A stretch of 37,093 nucleotides of DNA from Planctomycetota bacterium (GTDB lineage: Bacteria > Planctomycetota > UBA1135 > GCA-002686595), in the NCBI GenBank assembly GCA_002686595.1, contig NYXZ01000009.1:26534-63626 (forward strand), given 5' to 3'. This document shows positions 8,340 to 16,164 of the stretch, piece by piece. The notes below the pieces were generated by a model, which was not told the DNA's origin, did not search any database, and saw only the letters and a program-made list of their open reading frames with translations. Every line of letters begins with the position of its first letter. Positions within the stretch are counted from its first letter, which is position 1. The position numbers were made by a program, and so were the translations under genes.

Positions 8340-10688
8340 ATGAGCAAGACCACTACCAAGAAGCCCGCTAAGAAGAAGAAGAAGGCCCTGGTCATCGTGG
8401 AGAGCCCGGCCAAGGCCCGCACCATTAATAAATACCTCGGCAAGGACTTCGTCGTGAAGGCCTCCATGGGGCATGTGCGCGACCTGCCAAAGGGGAAGTT
8501 TGGCATCGACCTAGAGGGGGGCTTCGAGCCGGAGTACGCCACGATTCGCGGCAAGGGCAAGACGATCGCCGAGCTCAAGCGCCTGGCGAAGGGGGCCGAG
8601 GCGGTCTATCTGGCTCCCGACCCTGACCGCGAGGGAGAGGCCATCGCCTGGCACCTCTTCGAGGCTTTGGAGGCTGATGGTGACCACGTTTTCCGCGTGG
8701 TCTTCAATGAGATCACGAAGAAGGCCATTCTGGCTGCCTTCGAGGAGCCCGGGCGGCTGGACATGGACAAGGTTGATGCGCAAACGGCACGGCGTGTCCT
8801 CGATCGCATCGTCGGTTACAAGCTCAGCCCGCTGCTCTGGAAGAAGATCGCCAAGGGGCTTTCGGCCGGGCGTGTGCAGTCGGTGGCGGTGCGCTTGATC
8901 GTCGAGCGTGAGCGCGAGATTCGCGCCTTCATTAAGGAGGAATACTGGCGAGTAGCGGCGCGCTTCAAGATGGGAGACAATGAGTTCAACGCGGAGCTCA
9001 AGTATCTGGGGGACAAGACGGTCTCCAAGAACCTCAGTCAGGCCGAGGCCGAGGGCGTTGTCAGTTCGATCGGGAGCGACCCCTTGGAACTCTACGAGTT
9101 GGAGAAGAAGAAGAAGACGCGGCGTCCGACACCGCCCTTCACTACTAGCCAACTCCAGCAGAAGGCCTCGACACTGCTGCGCTTCAGTGCCAAGAAGACC
9201 ATGATGGTCGCCCAGCAACTGTACGAGGGCGTGGAGGTGAAAGGCGAGGGTTCGGTCGGTCTGATTACATACATGCGTACCGATTCCGTGCGCGTCTCCA
9301 ACGATGCTCTGGCCCAGGCGCGTGATCACATTGCCGGTGCCTTTGGCGATAAGTATCTGCCGGCCAAGGCGAACTTCTTCGCCAATCGCTCCAAGGGAGC
9401 CCAGGAGGCCCACGAGGCGATTCGCCCCACGGAGGTGCGGCATACTCCGGAGTCCCTTTCCAGCGTTTTGAGCGCGGACCAGATGAAGCTCTACCGGCTG
9501 ATCTGGAACAAGTTTGTGGCCAGTCAGATGGCGCCGGCCATTGCCAGCGTTACCACGGCGCGCTTCAAGCACGGCGAAGCGCGTTTCACCGCTCAGGGCG
9601 AAACAGAGGAGTTTGATGGACACCTGCGCGTCTTCCAGATGGGGCGCTCGGACCGCGAGGCCCAGGCCCTGCCCGCCGTCTTGACCCAGGGCGAGGATTA
9701 CAAGCCGCAGACCGTGGATGCCAGCCAACACTTCACCCAGCCGCCGCCGCGCTACACGGAGGCGACGCTGGTCAAGGAGTTGGAGAAGAAGGGTATCGGC
9801 CGGCCTTCGACCTATGCTGCGATCATCTCGACGATTCAGGATCGGGGTTACACGAAGCTGGAGAAGCGCCACTTCCTCGCCACGGAACTCGGGGAGATCG
9901 TCACCTTGCAACTGGTCGACCACTTCGATGGGGTGATCAATGTGGACTTCACTAGCCAGATGGAAAACGATCTGGACAAGGTGGAGAGTGGCGACTCCGA
10001 CTGGCGTAAGGTGGTGGGCACCTTCTACAAGCGCTTCGCCGCCGATCTGGAGTTGGCCACCAAGAACATGCGGGACCTGAAGAAGGAACCGGAGCTCACG
10101 GACCAGAAGTGCGAGAACTGTGGCTCGCCAATGGCGGTTGTCTGGAACAAGCGCGGCAAGTTTCACGGCTGTTCCAACTACCCGGAGTGCAAGTACACGA
10201 CGCCCGTGGATGGCCCGCGCCCCAAGAGCGAGGATGTGGAAACGGACTACACCTGCCCGAAGTGCGAGAAGCCGATGGTGATTCGCTCTGGTAGCCGCGG
10301 GAAGTTCCTGGCCTGTACGGGCTTCCCCAAGTGCAAGAGCACGGCCTCGGTGGATGACGACGGCAAGAAGGTCGAGCCCAAGCCCACGGGTATTGACTGC
10401 GATAAGTGCGGCGATCCCATGATCGTCAAGGGGTCGCGCCGGGGGCCGTTCCTGGCCTGCTCCGCCTATCCCAAGTGTCGCAACGCCAAGCCTTTGCCCG
10501 AGGAGCTGCGCGAGCCGCCGAAACCGAGTGGGGAGGACTGCGAGCAGTGCGGCAAGCCCCTGGTCATCAAGACCAGTCGTTGGGGCAAGGAGTTCCTGGC
10601 CTGTTCCGGCTATCCGGAGTGCAAAAACACGCGCGCCATGGGGGAAGAGGCCCCGTCCGACGGAGAAGCTGCCACGCCGGCCTCCTAA
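8340..10688 (+). CDS. topA: DNA topoisomerase I (type IA)
   Basis: Relaxes negatively supercoiled DNA by cutting one strand through a 5'-phosphotyrosine. 782 residues from ATG 8340, chosen because the preceding ATG lies in the -10 box and a purine-rich GGAAGGGG precedes 8340. Seen: a Lys-rich N-terminal tail, TOPRIM start VIVESPAKARTINKYLG, the acidic triad in APDPDREGEAIAWHL, and the catalytic Tyr311 in GLITYMRTDS. EALRPTE-like EAIRPTEVRHTPESL and IGRPSTYAAII are typical core blocks. The C-terminus (about residues 590-770) carries four topoisomerase zinc ribbons, each CxxC followed by a CxxxPxC-type pair (for example CENCGS with CSNYPEC). All four appear intact. A hairpin overlaps the stop. 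Confidence 0.98.
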   Translation: MSKTTTKKPAKKKKKALVIVESPAKARTINKYLGKDFVVKASMGHVRDLPKGKFGIDLEGGFEPEYATIRGKGKTIAELKRLAKGAEAVYLAPDPDREGEAIAWHLFEALEADGDHVFRVVFNEITKKAILAAFEEPGRLDMDKVDAQTARRVLDRIVGYKLSPLLWKKIAKGLSAGRVQSVAVRLIVEREREIRAFIKEEYWRVAARFKMGDNEFNAELKYLGDKTVSKNLSQAEAEGVVSSIGSDPLELYELEKKKKTRRPTPPFTTSQLQQKASTLLRFSAKKTMMVAQQLYEGVEVKGEGSVGLITYMRTDSVRVSNDALAQARDHIAGAFGDKYLPAKANFFANRSKGAQEAHEAIRPTEVRHTPESLSSVLSADQMKLYRLIWNKFVASQMAPAIASVTTARFKHGEARFTAQGETEEFDGHLRVFQMGRSDREAQALPAVLTQGEDYKPQTVDASQHFTQPPPRYTEATLVKELEKKGIGRPSTYAAIISTIQDRGYTKLEKRHFLATELGEIVTLQLVDHFDGVINVDFTSQMENDLDKVESGDSDWRKVVGTFYKRFAADLELATKNMRDLKKEPELTDQKCENCGSPMAVVWNKRGKFHGCSNYPECKYTTPVDGPRPKSEDVETDYTCPKCEKPMVIRSGSRGKFLACTGFPKCKSTASVDDDGKKVEPKPTGIDCDKCGDPMIVKGSRRGPFLACSAYPKCRNAKPLPEELREPPKPSGEDCEQCGKPLVIKTSRWGKEFLACSGYPECKNTRAMGEEAPSDGEAATPAS

Positions 10689-10704
10689 CAGGCCTGCGGC
10701 GTTT
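10675..10704 (+). terminator. Weak hairpin at the topA stop
   Basis: CGCCGGCCT (10675-10683) pairs with AGGCC and GGCG (10690-10694 and 10698-10701), with a 3-base bulge. The topA stop codon is in the loop and TTT follows. The stem is imperfect, so confidence is low. Confidence 0.3.
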
Positions 10705-10799
10705 CACGGCAGGACTTGGCGGCGGGGCGGCCAAGGCGCCGCCTGACGGTCAAGGCCCCCGAGAACCGACGCGCCCGGGCGGGAGGCCTGGGCCACGGG

Positions 10800-10828
10800 T
10801 CGACTGTTACCCACGGGCAGCGTATTAT
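10800..10828 (+). promoter_or_regulatory. Candidate promoter of the leucine-dehydrogenase-like gene
   Basis: TCGACT (10800-10805), a 17-base spacer and TATTAT (10823-10828). The -10 is close to consensus and the -35 matches four of six. The predicted leader is about 75 bases and contains a small hairpin, TGGGTC-TCTT-GACCCA, near 10839-10855, whose role is unknown. Confidence 0.4.
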
Positions 10829-10910
10829 TGGGACGGTCGTGGGTCTCTTGACCCATGCCCGAGAACACTAGAGACCGCTAATCGGAAACCCAATCCCAGG
10901 CACAGCGCCC

Positions 10911-11975
10911 ATGGAAATCACAGATATTCAGGTTGAAGGCTACGAAAAGGTCGTGCGCTGCCGCGACCAGGCCTCGGGCCTGCACGCCCTGATCGCCGTT
11001 CACAACACCACCCTGGGCCCGGCCCTGGGGGGCATGCGCATGTTGTCCTACGCCTCTGAGGACGAGGCACTGTTTGATGTGTTGCGCCTCTCCAAGGGCA
11101 TGACATTCAAATCTGCGGTGGCTGATACGGGCCTCGGGGGGGGCAAGTCGGTCATTATCGGCAATCCCGAGACAGACAAGACGCCGGAGCTCTTCCGGGC
11201 CATGGGCCAGTTTGTCGAGAGCGTTGGGGGCAAGTACATCACTGCCGAAGACATGAACATCGGCATTCCGGACCTGGATATCGTGCGCGGGGAAACGCGC
11301 TGGGTGACGGGCCTTTCGCGGGAGTCCGGCAGCTCTGGCAACCCGAGTCCCTACACCGCCCACGGCTGCCTGTTTGGCCTGCGGGCCGTGCTGGAGGAAC
11401 TGGATGGTTCCGGGGACTTTACCGACAAACATGTTCTCGTCCAGGGTGTCGGGGCCGTTGGTGGACGCCTAGCAGTGCTCCTCAAGGAGGCCGGGGCCCG
11501 CGTTTCGATCTGCGACATCAACGCAACCACCGTGCAAGCGCTGCACGAGGAATACGGCTTCGAGGTTGTTGAAGACGACGGTCATCACAAGGTTGCCTGC
11601 GACATCTATTCGCCCTGTGCGCGCGGGGCGGGCATCAATGATGAGACCATCCCCGAACTGCGCTGCCGTGCCGTCGCCGGTTGTGCCAACAACCAGTTGC
11701 TCGACCCAGGCCATGCTGCGGCTCTGCGTGCGCGTGGCATCCTCTATGCCCCGGACTATGTTCTCAACGCCGGCGGAATCATCAATGTGTCCGTCGAGCT
11801 GATGCCGGGCGGCTACGACGAGGCCGTCGCCATGGAGCAAATAGGGAAGATCTACGACAACCTGAAGCGCGTCTTTGATATCTCCCGTGAGGATGATGTG
11901 CCGACCAACGAGGCCGCCAAGCGTCTGGCGGAGCAGCGCCTAGAGGCTGGCCGCGCCGAGCGAGCCGGAGCCTGA
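10911..11975 (+). CDS. ldh: Leucine/branched-chain amino acid dehydrogenase (Glu/Leu/Phe/Val dehydrogenase family)
   Basis: NAD-dependent oxidative deamination of leucine or related branched-chain amino acids to 2-oxo acids; cytoplasmic. 354 residues, the usual size for leucine dehydrogenase and shorter than glutamate dehydrogenase. Seen: LGPALGGMRM, the substrate-binding Lys67 (GMTFKSAV) and catalytic Lys79 in GLGGGKSVI, TAEDMNIGIPDLD, then a Rossmann domain with VLVQGVGAVGGRLA and an acidic strand end (ICDIN). YAPDYVLNAGGIINVS closes the active-site region. Leucine is favoured over phenylalanine or valine only by overall resemblance. No other branched-chain catabolic genes are adjacent, so the physiological role is not shown by context. 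Confidence 0.9.
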   Translation: MEITDIQVEGYEKVVRCRDQASGLHALIAVHNTTLGPALGGMRMLSYASEDEALFDVLRLSKGMTFKSAVADTGLGGGKSVIIGNPETDKTPELFRAMGQFVESVGGKYITAEDMNIGIPDLDIVRGETRWVTGLSRESGSSGNPSPYTAHGCLFGLRAVLEELDGSGDFTDKHVLVQGVGAVGGRLAVLLKEAGARVSICDINATTVQALHEEYGFEVVEDDGHHKVACDIYSPCARGAGINDETIPELRCRAVAGCANNQLLDPGHAAALRARGILYAPDYVLNAGGIINVSVELMPGGYDEAVAMEQIGKIYDNLKRVFDISREDDVPTNEAAKRLAEQRLEAGRAERAGA

Positions 11976-11998
11976 GTAGCGAAAAGCGAGAGCAAAGA

Positions 11999-12041
11999 GA
12001 AGCGCCCTCGGGTCCAGCCTGCGCTGGCCCGAGGGCGCTTC
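11999..12041. terminator. Strong hairpin between convergent genes
   Basis: GAAGCGCCCTCGGG-T-CCAGC pairs with GCTGG-CCCGAGGGCGCTTC around a CTGC loop: 19 base pairs with a single bulged T. It lies between the convergent dehydrogenase and kinase genes and is followed by TTCGTT on the plus strand. It can serve both strands. Confidence 0.7.
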
Positions 12042-12066
12042 TTCGTTGCGGGCGACCGCTGGAGGC

Positions 12067-12993
12067 TTACTCTTTGCGCAGGAAATCGACGAGGTCTGTT
12101 TCCAGTTCCGGGAGACCGTATTCGGGAACCGTCAGGCAGCGATACACGATGCGCGCCAGGGGCTCGGGAGTGTTGGGGTTCAGTTCCTTGGGCTGCGGGT
12201 AGCTCAGGAAGAAGGACATGCTGAGGCGTTCCACGTCACCGCCCTGCTCGCGTCCGGCAAAGGTCCAGGGAACCTCATCAAAGGGCAGGACGCCCGTGAG
12301 GATCTCGTAGAGCATGATGCCAATACCCATCACATCGGCCTTGCTCTCACGCAAGAGGAAGGGGTTGTAGTGGGGCGTGGTGGTGACCACGCTGCGCTCG
12401 TCCTCGCGCATGGCCGGGTCAATCATGATCACGCTGCCGGAAGGCTTGATGATGATGTTCTCGGGCTTCAAGTCACCGTGGTACTCGAAGGGCGTGTTTT
12501 TCTCGAGCTTGCGCAGAGCGCGCACGAGAGTCAGAAACCAGTTGAGGCGGATACCCTCTAGGGCGCGGATCTTCTCGCGTAGAGTCTTCCCCTTGACGAA
12601 GTCGTAGGCAATGACCGGGCGGCCTTCATGGATGAAGCGCTCACGCACCTTAACTAGGTTGGGGCTCTTTGATTCGCAGAGGAGGTCAGCTTCGCCGGTG
12701 AGCAAGTCGTCGATTTCATGCACATCGAGGAAGTCGATACGCACCCCATCCTGGCGGAAGAACACGGCTTCGGCGGGCGTCTCGTCGGGGCTGATTCCCT
12801 CGGGGCGCCGTTGGTTGGTAATCTCCAGGAAACGGGTGACATAGCGGCCTCCGCCGGCCACGTCGCCAAACTTTAGTGCCACCTTGTCGCCCTCGCGATT
12901 CTCCGCGAGATAGACAAGTGAGAAACCGCCACGGGCCAGGAAATCCGTGATGGCGTAGGTCCCGATTCGTTCGCCGACTTCGAGCTTGATCAT
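12067..12993 (-). CDS. Atypical Ser/Thr protein kinase-like protein
   Basis: Single protein-kinase domain, 308 residues, with no predicted membrane segment or C-terminal sensor. Seen: glycine loop LARGGFSLVY (19-28), the ATP-binding Lys41 in VALKF, likely helix-C Glu101 in GEADLL, and PNLVKV. The catalytic loop is HGDLKPENII (172-180), with Asp174 and Asn179 present but Arg of HRD replaced by Gly. The metal Asp is in IDPAM (192-194) instead of DFG. About 50 residues are inserted between the Lys strand and helix C. A short P-loop-like substrate lobe (ADVMGIGIMLYEILTGVLPF) closes the fold. Catalytic residues are present, so it may be active despite the changed motifs. The partner is unknown. 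It is transcribed alone and converges on the dehydrogenase. Confidence 0.85.
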   Translation of the reverse strand: MIKLEVGERIGTYAITDFLARGGFSLVYLAENREGDKVALKFGDVAGGGRYVTRFLEITNQRRPEGISPDETPAEAVFFRQDGVRIDFLDVHEIDDLLTGEADLLCESKSPNLVKVRERFIHEGRPVIAYDFVKGKTLREKIRALEGIRLNWFLTLVRALRKLEKNTPFEYHGDLKPENIIIKPSGSVIMIDPAMREDERSVVTTTPHYNPFLLRESKADVMGIGIMLYEILTGVLPFDEVPWTFAGREQGGDVERLSMSFFLSYPQPKELNPNTPEPLARIVYRCLTVPEYGLPELETDLVDFLRKE

Positions 12994-13338
12994 TTGGTGT
13001 CAGGGGGGGCTTGCACTGGTGTCGTCCGACGAGGTTCTTCCTCGCCGCCCCCACTCATCGAGTGTTGGCCGGTGTGGATTGAGGGATTCCCCAGGAGGAG
13101 TGACCTCTTCTTCCGCAGGCGAACCCGGAAGCGGGGCAAATCAACCCGAGCTAAATCCAGGCGGGGCCCGGAGAGGTGGCCTGGAGAGCCGTCAGGGTCA
13201 GGGAAGAGACCCCATCCAGATCTGGGCCTGAGCCCCGCTAGGAAGCTGCAAATGCGAGGGGGCCGCCGTCGGCGGGCAAAAAAACCGAACGGCAGTCGGG
13301 ATAAAGCGGGTCACACGGGCCCGCGGCCTTCAGCTGCC
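12994..13338. other. Intergenic region upstream of the kinase gene
   Basis: 345 bases in which I see no convincing gene. It should hold the kinase promoter (minus strand), but no clear -35/-10 pair was found. A small hairpin with a T-run lies near 13278-13299. A perfect CCGCCG-T-CGGCGG palindrome sits next to it. Confidence 0.4.
13278..13299 (-). terminator. Small hairpin plus T7 downstream of the 35-residue peptide gene
   Basis: Read on the minus strand, CCGA and TCGG form a 4-base-pair stem with a 7-base loop (13299-13285), followed directly by seven Ts (13284-13278). The stem is short, but the T-run and the position 40 bases after the small gene's stop support termination. Confidence 0.35.
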
Positions 13339-13446
13339 TCAGCAGCCGCCGCACTTGTTCAGGATCAGCAGTAGAATCACGGAGACGGCTGCGATCAGCA
13401 GACCGAGTTTGAGGCTAAGGGCGAGGGGCAGGATGACCTGGAACAT
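13339..13446 (-). CDS. 35-residue membrane peptide ending in CGGC
   Basis: Not a family I recognise. The ORF encodes a short N-terminus (MFQVILPLALSLKLG), one strongly hydrophobic segment (LLIAAVSVILLLIL) and the tail NKCGGC, giving two C-terminal cysteines. In-frame TGA lies just upstream, so ATG 13446 is the only start. A promoter-like pair (TTGGCC, 17 bases, GATAAT) ends 6 bases before the ATG, and a T-run hairpin follows the stop. These signals make a real, leaderless small gene plausible. The Cys pair could bind metal or form disulfides. Its 5' flank overlaps the promoter region of the divergent aminopeptidase gene. It could also be a chance ORF. Confidence 0.5.
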   Translation of the reverse strand: MFQVILPLALSLKLGLLIAAVSVILLLILNKCGGC

Positions 13447-13452
13447 GGGACG

Positions 13453-13481
13453 ATTATCTCAGATTATGGGCGGTGGGCCAA
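13453..13481 (-). promoter_or_regulatory. Promoter of the small membrane peptide gene
   Basis: On the minus strand, TTGGCC (13481-13476), a 17-base spacer and GATAAT (13458-13453), then 6 bases to ATG 13446. The spacing predicts a leaderless transcript. Confidence 0.45.
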
Positions 13482-13503
13482 CGACAAGTTGTCCAGCCCC
13501 GCG

Positions 13504-13532
13504 TTGCCGCCGCGCCCCGTCCCCCGTATCCT
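13504..13532 (+). promoter_or_regulatory. Promoter of the methionine aminopeptidase gene
   Basis: TTGCCG (13504-13509), a 17-base spacer and TATCCT (13527-13532), then 8 bases to GTG 13541. The same -35 hexamer with the same spacing occurs upstream of pckA. No Shine-Dalgarno fits between, so a leaderless mRNA is likely. Confidence 0.5.
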
Positions 13533-13540
13533 CCCCGCCC

Positions 13541-14434
13541 GTGCAGGAACACGCTCTCGATTGTTACCGCCGCGCCGGGCGCATTGCCGCCCAGTGCCGT
13601 AACTGGGCCCTCGATAACATCAGGCCCGGGGTGGAGGTGCGCCATGTCCTAGAGACCATCGAGGCCATGATCCGCGATGCGGGGGCGGCGCCGGCTTTTC
13701 CGGCCCAGTCCAGCCGCAACCATGTGGCCGCCCACTACTGTTCGGCCCCCGGTGACAGCCTTTGCTACGAAGAGGGGGACTGCGTCAAGGTCGATATCGG
13801 TGTGCATGTGGAGGGCTATGTGGGGGACACGGCGGGCAGCGTCGACCTGTCCGGGGACGGCCGCTGGGGAGCGTTGATCCAGGCTTCGCGGGATGCCCTG
13901 ACGGCCGCCATTGCGGTGGCAGGGCCAGGCGTTGGCGTGGGACAAATCGGCGCGGCCGTGGAGCGCACGATTACACGGGCGGGCTTCGAACCCGTGCGCA
14001 ACCTGACCGGCCACGGCCTAGGCCGCTGGCGTGTGCACACCGCGCCCCATATCCCCAACTACGCCGAACACACCAATGCGCGTTTGGAGGCCGGTAACGT
14101 GGTAGCCATCGAGCCCTTCGCCAGTACTGGCCGCGGCTACATTCACGCCGAAGGCAAGGCCGAGGTGTTTATGTTGACCAAGCCGCCGCGCAAGGCCCGC
14201 GGCATCGACCGGGATGTGTTGCGCGCCATGGAGTCGTGGCGCGGCTTGCCCATCGCTAGGCGCTATTTCCTGGACCATGATGAACGGAATGTCGAGGAGG
14301 CCATTGCGCGTTTGGCACGCCAGGGAGCGCTAACTCGCTACCCGCCACTGGCCGAAGAGCCAGAGGCCATGGTCAGTCAAAGCGAGCATTCACTTTACAT
14401 ATCCGACGAAGGCGTCGAGGTGCTCACCGCCTGA
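13541..14434 (+). CDS. map: Methionine aminopeptidase, type II
   Basis: Removes the initiator Met from nascent proteins; cytoplasmic dinuclear metalloenzyme. 297 residues from GTG 13541, chosen because the preceding frame is low-complexity and a promoter ends just upstream. Seen: all five metal ligands, Asp85 (VDIGVHVEGY), Asp96 (VGDTAG), His158 (LTGHGLGRW), Glu191 (AIEPFASTGRG) and Glu282 (SEHSLYI), plus His61 in RNHVAAHY. Between Glu191 and Glu282 lies a helical insert of about 60 residues (DRDVLRAMESWRGLPIARRY onward), which marks type II enzymes of archaea and eukaryotes and is uncommon in bacteria. Whether a type I copy exists elsewhere cannot be seen. A glycosyltransferase follows after 23 bases. 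Confidence 0.9.
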   Translation: MQEHALDCYRRAGRIAAQCRNWALDNIRPGVEVRHVLETIEAMIRDAGAAPAFPAQSSRNHVAAHYCSAPGDSLCYEEGDCVKVDIGVHVEGYVGDTAGSVDLSGDGRWGALIQASRDALTAAIAVAGPGVGVGQIGAAVERTITRAGFEPVRNLTGHGLGRWRVHTAPHIPNYAEHTNARLEAGNVVAIEPFASTGRGYIHAEGKAEVFMLTKPPRKARGIDRDVLRAMESWRGLPIARRYFLDHDERNVEEAIARLARQGALTRYPPLAEEPEAMVSQSEHSLYISDEGVEVLTA

Positions 14435-14457
14435 CCAGGCCAGGCGCTCGCCGAAAC

Positions 14458-16164
14458 ATGAAGGTCGCAATGGTCACGACCGGACAGGCCCTACGGTCCG
14501 GCATTGGCGACTACACGCGCCACATGCTCCCGCACCTAGCCAAGGAATGCGAGCTCTCCGTGTTCGTGCCGCCTGGCCAGCTGGAGGGGGAGAGCTCTGG
14601 TCGGCCTCTACGGCCGTTGGGCGAACTTCGGCCTCGTGAGCACGATCACATCCTCTACCAGTTGGGCAATGAGCGCGCCCACGCCTTCATGTTGCCGCTC
14701 ATCCGGACCTGGGGCGGGACGGTTGTGTTGCACGACTGGATTCTTTTTGACCTGGCTCTAGCGGCATTCCCGGCCTTGGCCCGCGGCGGCGTGCGTGGGC
14801 ATCTCCTGGCCCTGCGTGAAGGGGGATTGCGCCAGGGGTTGATCTATGCTCGCAATCGATGGACGCGGCGCCGATTCCGGCGGACGGGTTTGCCCGGAGC
14901 TAGTCCTGACCAAGTGGCCAGCGGGGCGAGCAGCTTCGGCCAGGGTTGGTACGGCCCAGAGGCCGAAGGACGCTGGAGCGAGCCCGCGGCGGCCTTGGTT
15001 CTGCCACCGGAGGCGCACAGGCTGCACTTTTGTGCGACCGATAGTGCCGGGCGTTCTCTGCGGATCTGTAACCCGCGCGGCCAAGTCGTGGAGCTGGGGC
15101 ATGACGAGCTGGTCGAGGGGAAAGAGGTGACTATTGAGTTGGGCGTGGGGGGCTCCGGTGTGGTTCTTCTGGAGACCAGCGGAGCGCGACCAACAGCGGA
15201 ACAGGTGCAGCTCGGTGACACGCGCGTGTTGGGCACCTTCTTCACGCACCTCTCATACACGAATGATGGTGGCCGGCAAGTCCTGGATCTCGATAGCCCT
15301 GCGCCGGCGCACGGCGCCGACCATCCCCTGACGGCGGATCGCTTCAGCCTGCCACTCAATCGCTCCATCGTGCGTCACGCCGACTCCTTCATTGTGCACA
15401 GCGAGCATGTAGCGCGCTTGGTGCGGGAAGAGCGCAATGCGATGACAGCTGTTAGACGCGTGCCCCATGGTGCCCAGGGTGTCGCCGTCCCCGAGGGCGG
15501 TCAGAGCCGCGCTGAACTGCGCAGGGAGTTGGGATTGGATGATGATTGGTTGAGCGTGTCTTTGTTTGTCAGCTTCGGCGCTCTACAGAGGCACAAGCGC
15601 ATCGACAAGCTGCTGGCAGCCCTGGGCCAGGCGCGGGAACGGGGCGTCGACCTGCGGCTGGTGTTAGCCGGCGCTCTCCGGGTGGAGGAGATGGATGTGG
15701 AAAGTGCTGTGGCACAGGCAGGCCTGACCGATGCCGTAATCGTCACTGGCTACTTAGCCGAGGAAGAGATTGATCCCTGGATTGACGCGGCTGATGTGTG
15801 CGTCAACCTACGCGGGCCCAGTACCGGTGGGACCTCCGGCGGCCTGCACCGTTGTTTGGGCCGTGGCCGGATGGTGCTCGCCAGCGACTTGGACGAACAG
15901 GGCGAGTTGCCCGATTCATGTGTACTAAAGGTGGCGCCGGGGCCCGGGGAAGTGCGCGCCTTGGCGCGGGTGATGGAGGAGCTGGCGCTGGATCCTGGGC
16001 GGCGGCGGCAATACGAGGCGGCCGCTTGCCGCTATGTAGAGGAATCCTGTCAGTGGTCCCGGGTGGCACGGCAGTATGTGACGGGTCTGGCGACCTTTCC
16101 CCATCCCAGGGCGAGGCGAGCGAGCCTCATCAAGAGCGCCGTGGCGGCCGCCGACGGCGGTTAG
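14458..16164 (+). CDS. Glycosyltransferase family 4 with an inserted beta-sandwich-like domain
   Basis: GT-B glycosyltransferase of 568 residues, about 150-200 longer than typical. Seen: N-terminal MKVAMVTTGQALRSGIGDYT, VVLHDWILFDLAL, then LNRSIVRHADSFIVHSEHVA. The C-terminal donor domain holds LFVSFGALQRHKRIDKLLAAL, VIVTGYLAEEEIDPWIDAAD, and GTSGGLHRCLGRGRMVLASD. Between the halves of the N-terminal domain, residues about 158-265 form a beta-rich insert (FGQGWYGPEAEGRWSEP onward, ending near VLGTFF). It resembles sugar-binding-like beta-sandwich modules found in some polysaccharide glycosyltransferases. It is probably co-transcribed with map (23-base gap). It converges on mutS with a 4-base overlap of stop regions. 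Substrate unknown; a cell-surface glycan is the likeliest product. Confidence 0.85.
   Translation: MKVAMVTTGQALRSGIGDYTRHMLPHLAKECELSVFVPPGQLEGESSGRPLRPLGELRPREHDHILYQLGNERAHAFMLPLIRTWGGTVVLHDWILFDLALAAFPALARGGVRGHLLALREGGLRQGLIYARNRWTRRRFRRTGLPGASPDQVASGASSFGQGWYGPEAEGRWSEPAAALVLPPEAHRLHFCATDSAGRSLRICNPRGQVVELGHDELVEGKEVTIELGVGGSGVVLLETSGARPTAEQVQLGDTRVLGTFFTHLSYTNDGGRQVLDLDSPAPAHGADHPLTADRFSLPLNRSIVRHADSFIVHSEHVARLVREERNAMTAVRRVPHGAQGVAVPEGGQSRAELRRELGLDDDWLSVSLFVSFGALQRHKRIDKLLAALGQARERGVDLRLVLAGALRVEEMDVESAVAQAGLTDAVIVTGYLAEEEIDPWIDAADVCVNLRGPSTGGTSGGLHRCLGRGRMVLASDLDEQGELPDSCVLKVAPGPGEVRALARVMEELALDPGRRRQYEAAACRYVEESCQWSRVARQYVTGLATFPHPRARRASLIKSAVAAADGG

Noticed and set aside
8511-10166. 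551-codon open frame on the minus strand within topA
   Set aside because: It is antisense to a fully supported topA with all motifs. Its translation has no recognisable domain and is typical of high-GC antisense frames.
10839-10855. Riboswitch or attenuator in the dehydrogenase leader
   Set aside because: Only a 6-bp hairpin is present, with no conserved riboswitch core and no leader peptide rich in branched-chain codons that I can see.
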